Source of the DNA: Eonycteris spelaea | Taxonomy: Eukaryota; Chordata; Mammalia; Chiroptera; Pteropodidae | Reading direction: 5' to 3' | DNA: 64,000 nt | Assembly (NCBI GenBank): GCA_003508835.1 | Contig: PUFA01000070.1 | Span: forward strand, 3,906,001-3,970,000 | Shown here: positions 24,915 to 36,289 of the stretch, one piece after another | Layout: every line of letters starts with the position of its first letter | Position numbering within the stretch: position 1 is the stretch's first letter | Translations under genes and position numbers: made by a program | The notes under the pieces: generated by a model | Databases searched by the model: none | Seen by the model: only the letters and a program-made list of their open reading frames with translations | Told to the model about the DNA's origin: nothing

Positions 24915-27410
24915 GGTGTTGAGGGGTAAGAGAGACCTTTGCAAGTGTCTAGAAGCACATATGGAAATGTCTACCAGGCAGCACGTCATAATGTGCCACT
25001 GCTGAAATCTCTACTCTTTATACAATGAATTCTGTGTTATTCACAGAGGAATCTATCTGGTAGATTCAACAACAACAACAACAGAAAAGGAAACAATTGC
25101 CCACCAAGGAATTTAACCATATGTGCTTGATTTCATCTACTTTTTTCATTACTTGAGAAGTATTTTAAAATGTAGACTTGATTTTTGTTCAGGGGTGGTG
25201 AGGCCATCAGATCAGAAACAACTATCATTGAAAAGACAGCCTGTTACTCACAGTTCTCAAGAGAAGGGACATGCCACTACACGGGGATGAGGGGGAGATG
25301 GGCACATGGAAAAGCAGCAGGGTGGGTCAGGGGTCAGAGGGAACGAGGGAAAATGTGGGCAAGAGCCTTTGCTATGGTTCCCAGGGGAAGGAATGGGCAA
25401 GGCAGGGTACACAGGTTTAGGACTGACTAGTCTGAATAATTTTGGTGGGGTCTGGGACAGAGATGCTGTCCCTATTTGACTGTTACCTGGCCTTTGGGTG
25501 ATTCGGGAAGGGGAACAGTGGCCCTGTGTGTGAAAGCTCGATAAAGAAGGTGGCTGAGGGGATGCGCTCTGGATTGGTCAGTTTTGTTTACAAAAGGCAC
25601 ACTTGCAAGCAAGTCCTTTACTATCTCTAGGAATTGGGTAACCCTCAGAGGGGCATTCCCTTCAGAGTTAGCAAGGACCCCAGACAGCAAAGCATCAAAT
25701 GTAGAAACTAGGAAATGTGATTATTACAACAAGGTCCAACAGAGATTCACATGTGGTAGTATCTGGAATGGTTGACAAAGCTAAGATAAGAACACAGGTT
25801 CATTCTGTTTGGTCACTGATTTGTGGGACAAGCAAAACTGTAGCAGGAGCCAAAGCCCCAAGGGGCACTGGGTAATACTTCCTGCATGACTGAGAGATAC
25901 AGAGTAACCCCTGGTTGGGGCTAATGGAGGGATGTCTTTTGAGTTTTCTACCAAAGGCCTGAAAACCGCCTCTCCTTATAGTTCTAAAATATGAGGCAAA
26001 TGTGAAGATACTAAAATTGCAAGAGAGACTTGAGATTAAAACAAACTGCCTGAGTGCTTATCAGAGTAATTTTCAGGGCAGAGGTGGCTTTTCAGGCAGA
26101 ATGGCGTGCTGATGACTCTGGCTCTACTATGTACACATCGGGTGAGCAAAGCCAGGGCCATTCAACCTTGTATGACTCTTTCAAATTATATGACTCATTC
26201 TGGGTGTGTGCTTACCACATAACTGCCTGATAATCTGGCTACCTATTAGGATGCCAATGCGGATGAGAGAAAGTACCAGTTAGAGTGATATGAATATTCA
26301 GTCTATTTGGCAATTACAACTGTCATTGCAAATTAATATATTTGCATCCCTTCCTCTAAAAATTTTTTTGAAGGGCCTCACATTAATTAATTATAACTTA
26401 GAAACAATAGATAAAATAGTTGCTAGTGCAAAGAGAGACTATATGTGAAAAAAGCTCCAGAAGCTACACATTACTGTGCAGAAGTAATATTCCTCTTCAT
26501 CACTAATAGAGGGGGAAAAAATCTCAGTATTTTTGTAAAGTTTAGCAAGTCAATAGCTGTATCTTTCTCATCAGTTCACCTAGAAGAGGGGCTTGCTTTT
26601 GAATAAATGGCCCAGCAGGAATATTATAACCTTGAAAATCAACTTGCCAATTACTGCAACAGACACACCAGTGTTCTAAATGCCTCTTACCTCAAAGAGA
26701 ACTCGATGTTAGAAGTGCAAAGTCTTGTTATGTTAATTAGAATAATTTCTGGCTGCTACACAAATGTGAACATAAAAAAATAAAAGTTGCCATAAGCGTC
26801 CCCCAGCCCAAATCAGAATCTGCTTCCAAAAAGGCGTTTTTTTTCCCCTCAGCAGTAGTTTCAAAATCCTTCCACGAATTAAAAAGAGAGAAAGAAAAAA
26901 AAAAAAAGTGCAGTATGTGGGCATTAAAAGTTAGATCTTTACAATGAACTGAAAAAGGGTAGAGTGCTAAAATCCTAAGAGTATTCAACATAGCTCTAAG
27001 TTTTATATGACATAAATGAGTAGGAGCAGAATGTAACTAACCAGACTTCCTATTTGCTAATACAGGAGATATACACAGAACATTGCTTGTTAACTAACTT
27101 ATCAAATCAACAGTCTTGGACTCGTTCTAGAAAATCAGATAAACCCAAACCATTCAATTTAGGTCTTCTCCCCACCCCCCAACTGAATCTGCTCATTAAA
27201 GAGCTTTACAATTCCACTGGGAAATCCTCAGCTCTGCCAGAGCAAATCTGGTTTTGTGAGAACCCCAAATGTTTCATGTTACTGCGTTCTGTCAAGCCAA
27301 AACTATCTTCCATGTTTATTAAGAAAATATGTTCATTCTTGCAGCATTTAAATGATTGTTTCTTGTTAAAAAGAGAGGGAGATACAAGTTACAATAAAAT
27401 ATTTTCCTAC

Positions 27411-27438
27411 CTCGTAGTCATATACTCAGCTCTATGAC
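27411..27438 (-). CDS. SRGAP1: SRGAP1 micro-exon: linker HRAEYMTT
   Basis: A 28-bp exon: acceptor tttgtccacag, then GT CAT AGA GCT GAG TAT ATG ACT ACG AG, donor gtagga. It encodes (G)HRAEYMTT(S) and is the only stretch between the neighbouring exons that restores the phase (1 in, 2 out) and the expected family peptide. Sequence and phase fit exactly; the tiny size means it will be missed by most gene finders. Confidence 0.88.
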
Positions 27439-29044
27439 CTGTGGACAAAAATTAAAAGAAGTAAATTGAATGGAATTAGTGGAGTGCATTCAGTAATCTT
27501 TTGTATCATCTGTCCCTTGTTTTGAGATTATGAGTTTATAATAACTTACACACTTTATGGAGGAAAGCATGAGGATAGCATATAGTGACAGACAACAAAT
27601 TCAAAGTAAATATTTCATAAAATCTATACACAAAACTTAATAGATCCTATAGACTGGAGAAACATGTTTCACTTGGCAATTGGGGCAGAATTTTTCTTTC
27701 TTTTTTTTTTTCTAGCAAGAAATAGCTGCTTGATCTTAACTGTAAGTTTAAGGATGAAATGCAAATAAAACACATAGAAGATTCAAATGTTAGTTATTCC
27801 CTCTGTCTTGATTGACACTTGTGGGGGAGAAACAGGGGTTAAATAAAATTGGGAGAACTCAATTTCCTTTTAGAATAAACTGGTGTTCTTCCTATAATAT
27901 GAAATCGAAGAGAGAAGTTGCATTTTGAAATCAGAAATGACATTTGCAGATATTAAAGTACAAGGACAGTAAATTATGCTATATTCTATCAACTTGTAGG
28001 TTAAAAGCCTTTCATACAATTGTTATTTAAAACGTGAGGTTCTTCTTACACATTCGGAATTCCTGACTTGTTTTAAATAACAACTCTGCATTTTTGTAGT
28101 ATTCCTATAAGTTACAGTCATTTCAAGTTTGAATGTGTCTATGGTTGCTGTCTGCTCTTTCTTACATTTAGGGTAGAACAATAGGAAGGGGTGTGGGAAA
28201 ATGAGCCATTCAATTGTTTGCAGAATGATGATATAGTGCTCAAATAGCCTGAAAATATAGCTGGCAAAGAAGGGTAATTCTGTAGCGCAAACAACTGAGC
28301 CCAGCTCATCATATAATGCAGTGATTCAGACTTGTAGGGCAAGGCCAATATAATAATCATAGAGAAAGCTGGCTTGTTAAGAATGGTGAATGAACAGTCT
28401 CAGGCTGCAAGCATCTTTAGTCTATTGTTTCCTTTTGAATAACAAGTAACATAAAGTTTTTGATTGGTATCTATGTACTCATCTGGGGATAACAGTTAAT
28501 ATTAGAAAATACCTCTCTCAACACAGATCCAGGTCTCTGTGACGATTGTTGGCAGAATCAGGTCTTGGCCATGAGTTGGAGTAGGGGTGAGGGGACGGAA
28601 AAAGAATCTGATTTTCCCCTTGCTTTCTGGTTCTACCTGTCATTTAACTGTATGTAAGTCCCTTCCTTTTGCTGGCTTTCTGCTACTTTGGGGGAGAAGA
28701 AAAAGAGAAGGTGGACACAGAACTCCAGAATAATTTACAGATATTCATAAGTGGGAGAGAAGGCCTACCAGAAAGTAGAGGGTGAACAGTGAGTTGAGTG
28801 TGGCATGTGGTGCCTATGGAATATCCTTCAGCAGGAATCTGGCTATATATACAGAGTTAAAGTGCAGAAAGACGACAGGGTTGGAGATTAAGATTTGAAA
28901 GTCACTGCCATTTAGGTTGTGTTAGGGCCACGGGACCTAGCTGAGATCACCCAGGCTGAGTAGTAGAATGAGTAAAGGGTTGAGGGTTGAGAGACTAGTA
29001 GTATGATATAAAATATATTAGTAGTGACCATAAAAAGAGCAATG

Positions 29045-29255
29045 GTGTTTAGCATTTATTAGATACTTCTAAGCACTTTCTAAATATTAACTTACAATTT
29101 TCACAACCTTATGAAGTAAATACTATTATTATTCTTATTTTACAGAAGAGCCTGAGCATAGAGAAAGCAAGTGACTTGCCTAAGGTCACACTATTAGTAT
29201 GTGGTGGGTCTGGCACAACGGTCCAGGTTTGTTTTAATTCTAGACCTGAGCTCCC
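29045..29255 (-). repeat. MIR SINE
   Basis: Antisense MIR: agcactttctaaatattaac, gacttgcctaaggtcacac and a tagacctgagctcc-type end. Confidence 0.85.
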
Positions 29256-29499
29256 AAGTAATATATTGTAAAACATATATCTTTTTTCCCCTAGCAAATA
29301 CTTTGAAAGATCCTGGAAAATAAGTAAGGATTATAACTTACAGTTCTACCTGTTCCATATGGCTAAGGCCAAATATAAAATACTGAAGATCTAATAAATT
29401 TAACATTGTTTTATTTGTAAAATGTGCTGTGATATTTCTTGCACATTTATTTTTTTAGTATAATTTATACCTCCTATTGAGCACACATATCATATAGCA

Positions 29500-29695
29500 C
29501 AAGTGTGCTATCTCATTTTTTTTACAGTAATGAAGCTATTTTATTTATTTATCCCCCCATCAACCTCCCCCTCCCCCTACTTTGGTAATCACTAGTCTAC
29601 AGTCCACGTCCATGAGTCTCTATTAGTTTGTCCTATTCATTTGTTGTTTTTAGGTTTATATCCCACATATAGGTGATATCATGTGATTTTTAACT
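29500..29695 (-). mobile_element. L1 3' UTR fragment
   Basis: Contains aggtttatatcccacatata, the reverse complement of a phrase also present in the sense L1 at about 61,510 (gtgggatataaacctaaaag), plus ccctactttggtaatcacta and agtctctattagtttgtc. Confidence 0.75.
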
Positions 29696-32249
29696 TTTTC
29701 TGGAAGACCTAATAAATTTAATAAATTACTAAACAAATTTAAAATATCTATACAATTAAATTGAAAAACAGAAGTTAATCACTTTCAAGTAATTCAATGA
29801 TAAAGATGCCAATAATAATTCCTTAAACATGAAATGCTTTATAACTTGGAAATTTGCTATTTTTGTTAAAATAGCCCAATCTAGATTTAGAAAAAGGTCA
29901 TATATAAAATGACTTAAAATCGTTTTGCTCCATCCATCCATAGTTAACAGTATGAGATAAAAAATTAAAAACCTATAAAAGATGCATTTTGATTAATGAA
30001 CCAAGAGCAAGCTTTGCAAGAACTATCATTCATAGTATAACTACCACCACCACATCCGGTTTTTTCTAGCTAATAGTACTGAGTGTGTCTCAACTGATAA
30101 ATGAGGTTTTATTTTTTTAATCAGTATCATCATTAATTGATCAATAACACACAAGCTTAGAAGAATCTGCTTCCTGGAGAAATGTGACAGCTTCCAGTGG
30201 TCTGAGGATTAGATTTCAATCATTTTCTTTGGAAGGCTACTTAATTATTAAAAACAACAGACAACTCATTCCCCCTTCCCCCCAATACATGCCATTTGGA
30301 GGAAAAAAATGACCAAAGTCCCAGGATTATCTTGTTCTTGATACAAACACCTAATTTGACTACTCTTACAATTTCACTTGAGAATTAGGAAGTGAATTAT
30401 TTTTCACGCCCAAATGTATTTTATCTCCACAGAGTAAAAGGGAAAACCAAAACATAATTTGGTGGCAATTTGAGATTTAAAACATAAACACAACTAAATA
30501 AAATATTTAAAATGTATGCATCTCAAACTGAATGAAGGTCCCTGATGAATGATTGATAAGAATTCCTGGCATTACTTTCCAGCCTTTTCCTCCTTAATAA
30601 CAACTACTTCAGGGCTTTTCTAAAAAAACATAATTATTCGCAACCATCTTTTCTTTTGAAAGTATATTTAGACTCCTACTCAAAGACAAACAATAGATTG
30701 TGTGAGATTAACTTATTTAATGCCTTCATCAGAACCGCATGCCCAGGGCTAAAAATAATATAACACGGAAGTGAGCTTCCAGTGTCAAATTTTCTGTGTT
30801 TAGCAAAAACTGCCCTGATATTTACATCCCCTTAATTCCACATGTTGCACACAAAGAAGCTAATGTGGACATTAAGGCTCATTACTAAAAAAGAAAAAGA
30901 AAAAATTTCAGCACTCATTTATGGTGCTCAATTTAACTCCTTCAATTTAAAAATAAATGACATCACAAAAAGATGTAATTCTGTTGCTTAAGGATGAAGA
31001 AGGTGATGACGACTTTGATCTTAACAAATCATGTTTTTATTTCTATTTCAATACATTTCAAAGATATGGAATTCTTAATTTTGACAGTGCAACCTTAGAG
31101 CTCAATCTAGGTGCTTTGAAATGTTGTAAATCAAAGGATGTACTGGGCCACCGGTAGCCTGCCCAAAGTAAGCAGTTATATGGGTCCATGTCTGCAGTTA
31201 GAGTTTTACTTGTGTACGATCAACTGCTAAACCCCTGAGTTAGTCCTGTGCTACTAATATTATTTAGCCAAATCTAGACTTAGATTTCTTCTTAAGGGCT
31301 CATCATTGGATTGTCTCACTGTGGGACAGGCGCCATTAATTCTCCTTGTCTCCTCTGGAGCAATGCAAGCCAATTAATGCAAACAGGGCTCACATGGAAA
31401 GGCAGCAGCTTGACAATGGTCAAGCTAAAAGGTGGGGCACGTTCTCCATGCTCGGCTTTTCTCTGGGCAAAGCTGCCAGTGTCAACCCCAAGCAGTGACC
31501 AATGACAACTGGTGTGCTTTCAAGTTTACACTCTGGGCAGGTCTAAGGAGCAGAGAGGTCTGTAACCAGTGGGCAGAGGCTAGAGTGTCTACTGCCACCG
31601 GATGAGAACGAACCAGTTTTACGTGCAGAATAAATCTAGTTCAGTGAAGGCCTGGTACATCTGAACACAGCTCGTGTCACTAGGACACTAGAAATTACTG
31701 AAAGAAATTCCAAGATGAGGAAATCATGGCTTAGAGTTTACAAGGTGCAATATATCTTCACACAGTTGACTACCTACACATGGAATCTGGCATATGGATT
31801 CAGCAAACTGGCTAAAATATAGTCCTATCCAATAATGGCATGCAAAATAATAATAACCACTGAGGTTTTCTCCCCAGAAAGAATCTATGTAGAATGAGTA
31901 ACATGAAATTCTCAGAATGAGATCCCAAGCGTATTAACACATCCGCTTGTGGTGCCAAGAATGAATTCTCCCACTACTTAATTCCTTCCAACTCACAATT
32001 TCTAAAGTGGTATCCAGTCCTGTAGGGAAGGACTCTGCCTGTAAGCACTCATCCACCCTTACGACAACCTATGCTTTGGGACTCACACCTGATCTTAGAG
32101 GCATAACTGAAATCCCAGGCCTTTGTGCAAAATGGAAGAAAAAAAAAAGACACACACAAAAAAGACTTTTAATGACTATAAAAGAAAAAAGAAAAAAACC
32201 ACGGGACACAAGTCCTGGTTAGATCTATTGAAAGTACAAAAATCTTTTT

Positions 32250-32650
32250 TAAAAAAGTTGAAACCTGTTACAGAAGAGTAAAAGCACAAGGAACATTCAT
32301 GTACCCTTCACTTAGATTTCCCAATCGTTACATTTTGTCACACTGGCCTTATTTTTTCTCTCTCCCAACCCCCAGATCTTTCTTTCTGCACCATTTTGAA
32401 AGTAAGTTGCAAACATTATGACATTCAGCAAGCCTTTCTTAAGAATAAGAATATTTTCCTTCATTAACCATACCACCATATCTAAGAAAATTAACATTAA
32501 CTTAACAATATCATTTAATATATAGTCTATATTATTTCCCCAATTGTCCTTAAAATGCCTTTTGTAACTTTTACTTTTTAATTCAGAATCTAATGAAAGT
32601 TCACATGTTGTGTGTGGTTATTTTATTTTTTAAGATACTTTTTAGTAGTA
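32250..32650 (-). mobile_element. L1M-type 3' UTR fragment
   Basis: gtacccttcacttagatttc, tttgaaagtaagttgcaaac and aagaaaattaacattaac are the antisense of an old L1MC-like 3' UTR. Confidence 0.65.
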
Positions 32651-33124
32651 TAAATGTTGATGTGTTTTCTAAGTGAAACTGGCCTTTTATCTTACAATCT
32701 GGCATCCTAACTGTAATATGTGGAGTTTTAGGTCATGATGAGCTTTCTCTATGAGGTTGTTCCTGGAGGATAACAGGGCCTTTGGAGAAAACAAGGAAAT
32801 AAGGTGATGAAAAAAATTCTTTATAGGTAAGGAAGGTTCTAGAATGACAGGAGGCAAGAGTTTATATCAAAGAGTAGTAATCGCTTTTGGCCTAAGTTAC
32901 TCACACACTCAGTCCTTCATTTCCCACTCCCATTCATATTCTCTTTCACTTTTTAAAACTTCCAGTGGGATCTAGTGTGAGTAAAAAATGAGTAAAAGTT
33001 ACAGACTACGAGGCACTTAAGACAAGGACTTTGCTTGTATTTATTTTTTCCTTCTAAATTTCCTGAAGATGAAAGAGAAACAGTTAACATTTTGGTAGTC
33101 CTCTTTGCCTATAATCCCTTTTTC

Positions 33125-33240
33125 CTCTCAGTTTTCTCACCTGTAAAAACGGAGAAATCAATAGTGTACAGTTAAATATATAGCTCAGAACAATGCCTGG
33201 CACAGAGAAAGCCTTATGTATGTGTTGTTTTTGCTATTAT
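33125..33240 (+). repeat. MIR SINE fragment
   Basis: cagttttctcacctgtaaaa and then cagaacaatgcctggcacag, sense-orientation MIR 3' half. Confidence 0.8.
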
Positions 33241-33768
33241 CAGATATAGAAATATACCTAATGAGATTATTTCTCAACTAAAACCAATGCCTATGGAAAG
33301 AAAAAAGTCACCCAAACTGATTTAGCTGCTTTCTAAGGTCCAAAAAGGCATTAGATGGGACAAAAAATATTGGCCTATTAAAAAAACAGAGTGGGGCTTG
33401 GAGGGTGGAAAAGGCTAATAAGGGAAGGAAGCAGTGACCATGAGGTTAGCAGGTAGGGGCAAGAGCAGCGCCTTCTGACTTCTTTACTGTCAGAGGCACC
33501 ATGCTCCGTAAATCCTTCCTCAGGAGCTTTGTGTTCGCTATCTAGCCCTCCCTAGACTTCACTGTTCAACCCCAAGGTTAGCACCAGGCTCATCCAGAAA
33601 ATAGTTCCAGAGAGAAGCTGGTTATTATAGAGACAGATAAGGCTAAATCCAAACAGTGTTCTCTGCTTCTTAAAGCACAAATCCACAATCAATACACTTC
33701 TTGGAATATACACATGACACCACCACATATAATCCATGTCATCTTCCCATCTATTTCAAATGACTGAC

Positions 33769-33853
33769 CTTCTCCGAGGGTCCTCTGCAACAAGTCATGT
33801 TTGGCTTGAAGTTTTGTGATGAGATTACTACCTTCCAAATATTCTCTGAGTTT
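33769..33853 (-). CDS. SRGAP1: SRGAP1 exon: coiled-coil linker LREYLEGSNLITKL
   Basis: An 85-bp exon encoding KLREYLEGSNLITKLQAK then HDLLQRTLGE(G), a helical segment following the F-BAR domain that is strongly conserved among srGAPs. Acceptor cttctgcag|AAACTC, donor GGAGAAG|gtcagt. Phase 0 in, phase 1 out. A hAT transposon ends only about 100 bp from the acceptor. Confidence 0.94.
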
Positions 33854-33951
33854 CTGCAGAAGGAAAGATTTGCTTTTAACTTTTTTAAAAAAATTAATGT
33901 CAAGGAACTTCCATTGGATATCCAAAATTCAGACACTTTTATATTTTAGAT

Positions 33952-34171
33952 CAGGGGTCCCCAACCACCAGGCTGCAGGCTGGTACTGGTCCGTGGCCTG
34001 TTAGGAACCGGGCTGCAGAGCAAGAAGTGAGTGGCAGGGGAGCAAGCGAAGCTTCATCTGTATTTGCAGCCGCTCCCCAGCATTAGCATCACTGCCTCAG
34101 CTCCACCTCATGTCAGGCATTAGATTCTCAGAGGACACCAGTCTCTGGTGCCAGAAAGGGTGGGACCACTG
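33952..34171 (+). mobile_element. Non-autonomous hAT transposon with 8-bp TSD
   Basis: 220-bp element starting caggggtccccaaccaccag and ending ggtgggaccactg, with imperfect inverted ends. It is flanked by ttttagat (33,944-33,951) and ctttagat (34,172-34,179), an 8-bp target duplication with one mismatch, as expected for hAT elements. The internal phrase ggcctgttaggaaccgggct is typical of a widespread mammalian family I cannot name with certainty. Confidence 0.8.
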
Positions 34172-34189
34172 CTTTAGATCCTAGAACCT

Positions 34190-34355
34190 TGCTATACAAA
34201 GTGTGGTCTGAGCAGACCAGCAGTTATCAGCCATCACTTGGGAACCTATTAGAGGTACATTCTGGGTCCCTCCCTCCCCAGACCTGTTGAATCAGAACCC
34301 ACATTTTAACAAGCTCTCTTGGTGACATGTATGCTCATTAAAGTTTAAAAATTCT
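34190..34355 (+). mobile_element. MER5A hAT-Charlie element
   Basis: acaaagtgtggtctgagcag, cagacctgttgaatcagaac, cacattttaacaagctct and cattaaagttt follow MER5A order. Confidence 0.85.
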
Positions 34356-34404
34356 GTATTAATGCAGATCTCTTTAAATTTGTCTTCGTCTCTTTTAAAA
34401 TGTA

Positions 34405-34560
34405 CTAACTCCTAAACCCTATCCCAGACCGACTGAATCAGGAACTCCGAGGGTAGATAGGACTCCATTTTAATAATGAATCCGAGGTGATGCTGATGGA
34501 ACTCCAAAAGTAGCATCTGGGGACCCCAGATCTGAGCCCCATAAGTGGCTGGGGAAGCAA
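34405..34560 (+). mobile_element. MER5-like fragment abutting exon
   Basis: cccagaccgactgaatcagg, ccattttaataat and gaggtgatgctgatgg match MER5 order. It ends within about 10-60 bp of the donor of the exon at 34,570. Confidence 0.6.
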
Positions 34561-34569
34561 GTGACGCAC

Positions 34570-34766
34570 CATGAAGTAGAACTGCTCAGTCTCTTGCTGG
34601 TTCGCTCTTCTCTTGGCGATGCTGGGCTTACTCAGGTAGGTTTCAGAGACAGTAGACTTCACAGACTCTGTGGAGCGACTATGCTGGAAGCATTCAGAAC
34701 ATCATAGTCCTCGATGGTGACCATATCTTGTATTGTCTGCAAGGTGGCTTCAGTTGTTTTCTTAAC
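34570..34766 (-). CDS. SRGAP1: SRGAP1 exon with apparent 1-bp deletion (frameshift)
   Basis: A 197-bp exon, acceptor cattcccag|GTTAAG, donor TTCATG|gtgcgt. The first 23 codons read VKKTTEATLQTIQDMVTIED then YDV. The family peptide continues in a different frame: ECFQHSRSTESVKSTVSETY and SKPSIAKRRANQQETEQFYF, ending in Met. The switch occurs at about 34,696-34,698, where one base of a T run appears missing: the codons for Val-Ser are one base short. Without correction the frame reaches TGA at 34,659-34,661. Both neighbours join in phase 0, so a 198-bp exon is expected. The rest of the exon is conserved, which suggests a sequencing or assembly error or a private loss-of-function allele rather than old decay. 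Confidence 0.9.
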
Positions 34767-35019
34767 CTGGGAATGGAAACGTACTTTTCACGTTAGTACA
34801 TTATTTCGTGACTCCCACAATCAAGCAGTGAGAATCCCTTGTGTCAGGCAGAGATGAGGACACAGGCCCTGCTCTAAGAAGGTCAAGGTCTGTTAGGGGA
34901 GAGAGGCAGATAAAGAATAGCCCACCAATATAAGGACATGCTTTCTTCAACGCCATCCTACGGGTGACATTGCTTTATATTTGAGTCATAGATCTCAAGA
35001 ATCACTGGGTGCTCTTTCA

Positions 35020-36250
35020 ACTACATTTTTTAAAATGAAAATTAAAGTATACAGAAAACTATATAGAAAGTAAGTGTATGGCTTGATGAACATACAAAAT
35101 GGACACTTCTATGACCACTGCTCAGATCAAGAAACATAGCACACTGTGAGTGTCCCTGTGCTCCTCTCACCTACCACACATTCTTTTCTCCTTCCTAAAG
35201 GTAACCACTATTCTGATTTCTAACATCATCGATCAGTTTTTCCCTTTTTGTACGTTGTATAAATGGAATCCTACAGCAGGTCTAATTTTTGTCTTGCTCC
35301 TTTTGCTCAACTTTATGTGGTAAGATTTATTCATTTCTTGCTCGTGTTTCATTGCTGAATACGCACTGTAAGGATACATCATAATTCATTCATTTTACTG
35401 TTGATGAGATGACTTACTTCTAGTTTTGGACCATTATGAATAATACTGCTATGAACACATTTTTGTTGGGCTGTACATACATGGGTAAGTAGAATTGCTG
35501 CTTATAGGGTGTGCCAAACTGTTTTCCAAAATCATTGTCCTAATTTGTATTCACACAAGCACAGTTGATATCTGTTGCTCCCTTATCTCAAAAATTGGTA
35601 TTGTCAGCTTATAAAGTTTAAATCATTGTGTTGGTTGTATAGTGGCACCTCATTGTGGTTTTAAAACACATTTCTCTGAGGATAGAGACTGAGCACATTA
35701 CCATATGTTTAAGGCAATTTGGATTTCCTCTCTTGAAAACACTTTGTTCAAATCACTCACTCAATTTTCTATTGGGTTATGAGTGTTTTTATTATTAACT
35801 TATAAATATAGATATGAGTCTTTTGTTATCATGTTACAAAAATCTTTTACCACTCTGTGCCCTGGCTTTTCACTCTTCCTATAGTGTCCAGATGACTGGT
35901 CTTTTGTTTTAATGTAATCAACTTATCAATCCTTTCCTTTCCGATGAGTGCCTTTTCTATCCTTAAGAATTTTTTTTTTTCCTATCTCATGGCTATAAAG
36001 ATACTATTCTATGTTATCTTCTAGGAGCTTTTTAACTTCTTTCACATTTATCTTCCACAGTTAGGTTGTACTCCACTTCGGTTTATCAAAGTCTAACATA
36101 AATTGATAGCTTTATCCTTTTCTCATTCTGTACAGAGTTTAGAACACCTTATCTCCATTTACTTCTCCTGATTTATGCTATTTTGTAATGAATTACAATA
36201 GGACTTATATGTAAATATTTACATATATTTAAATATAAGATCTTAGTTGT
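35020..36250 (-). mobile_element. Old L1, antisense 3' half
   Basis: gtataaatggaatcctacag, cattgctgaatacgcactgt, ttttggaccattatgaataa and tatgaacacatttttgttgg give the antisense L1 3' end in correct order. The later part becomes too diverged to follow. Confidence 0.8.
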
Positions 36251-36289
36251 TACATATAGTCAATACTCATTTAACTTTATCCATATATT

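Larger units (their letters stand above)
23076..27410 (-). other. SRGAP1: Intron between the two micro-exons
   Basis: 4.3-kb intron. It contains a T19 run (23,334-23,352), a TTTG microsatellite (24,881-24,914) and a short CAA run (25,068-25,083). A GC-richer block at 25,180-25,780 has open frames on both strands but no recognisable protein; I take it to be an old repeat or unique DNA. An exact ATTTGCAT octamer motif is at 26,339-26,348. Confidence 0.6.
27439..33768 (-). other. SRGAP1: Large intron with MIR and L1 fragments
   Basis: 6.3-kb intron. Repeats at 29,045, 29,500, 32,250 and 33,125 are listed. 29,950-31,960 looks unique, and 31,290-31,510 is a GC-balanced patch with paired ATTAAT motifs (ccattaattc, ccaattaatgc). 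Confidence 0.6.
33854..34569 (-). other. SRGAP1: 716-bp intron filled by DNA transposons
   Basis: Short intron separating the frameshifted exon from the next one. Three hAT-type fragments (33,952-34,171; 34,190-34,355; 34,405-34,560) occupy most of it. Confidence 0.8.

Noticed and set aside
24881..25083. TTTG and CAA runs as a CRISPR-like array
   Set aside because: Plain microsatellites without spacers in a mammalian intron.
33689..33925. 78-codon minus-strand open frame as one coding exon
   Set aside because: Only 33,769-33,853 is bounded by splice signals and family similarity; the flanks are intron.
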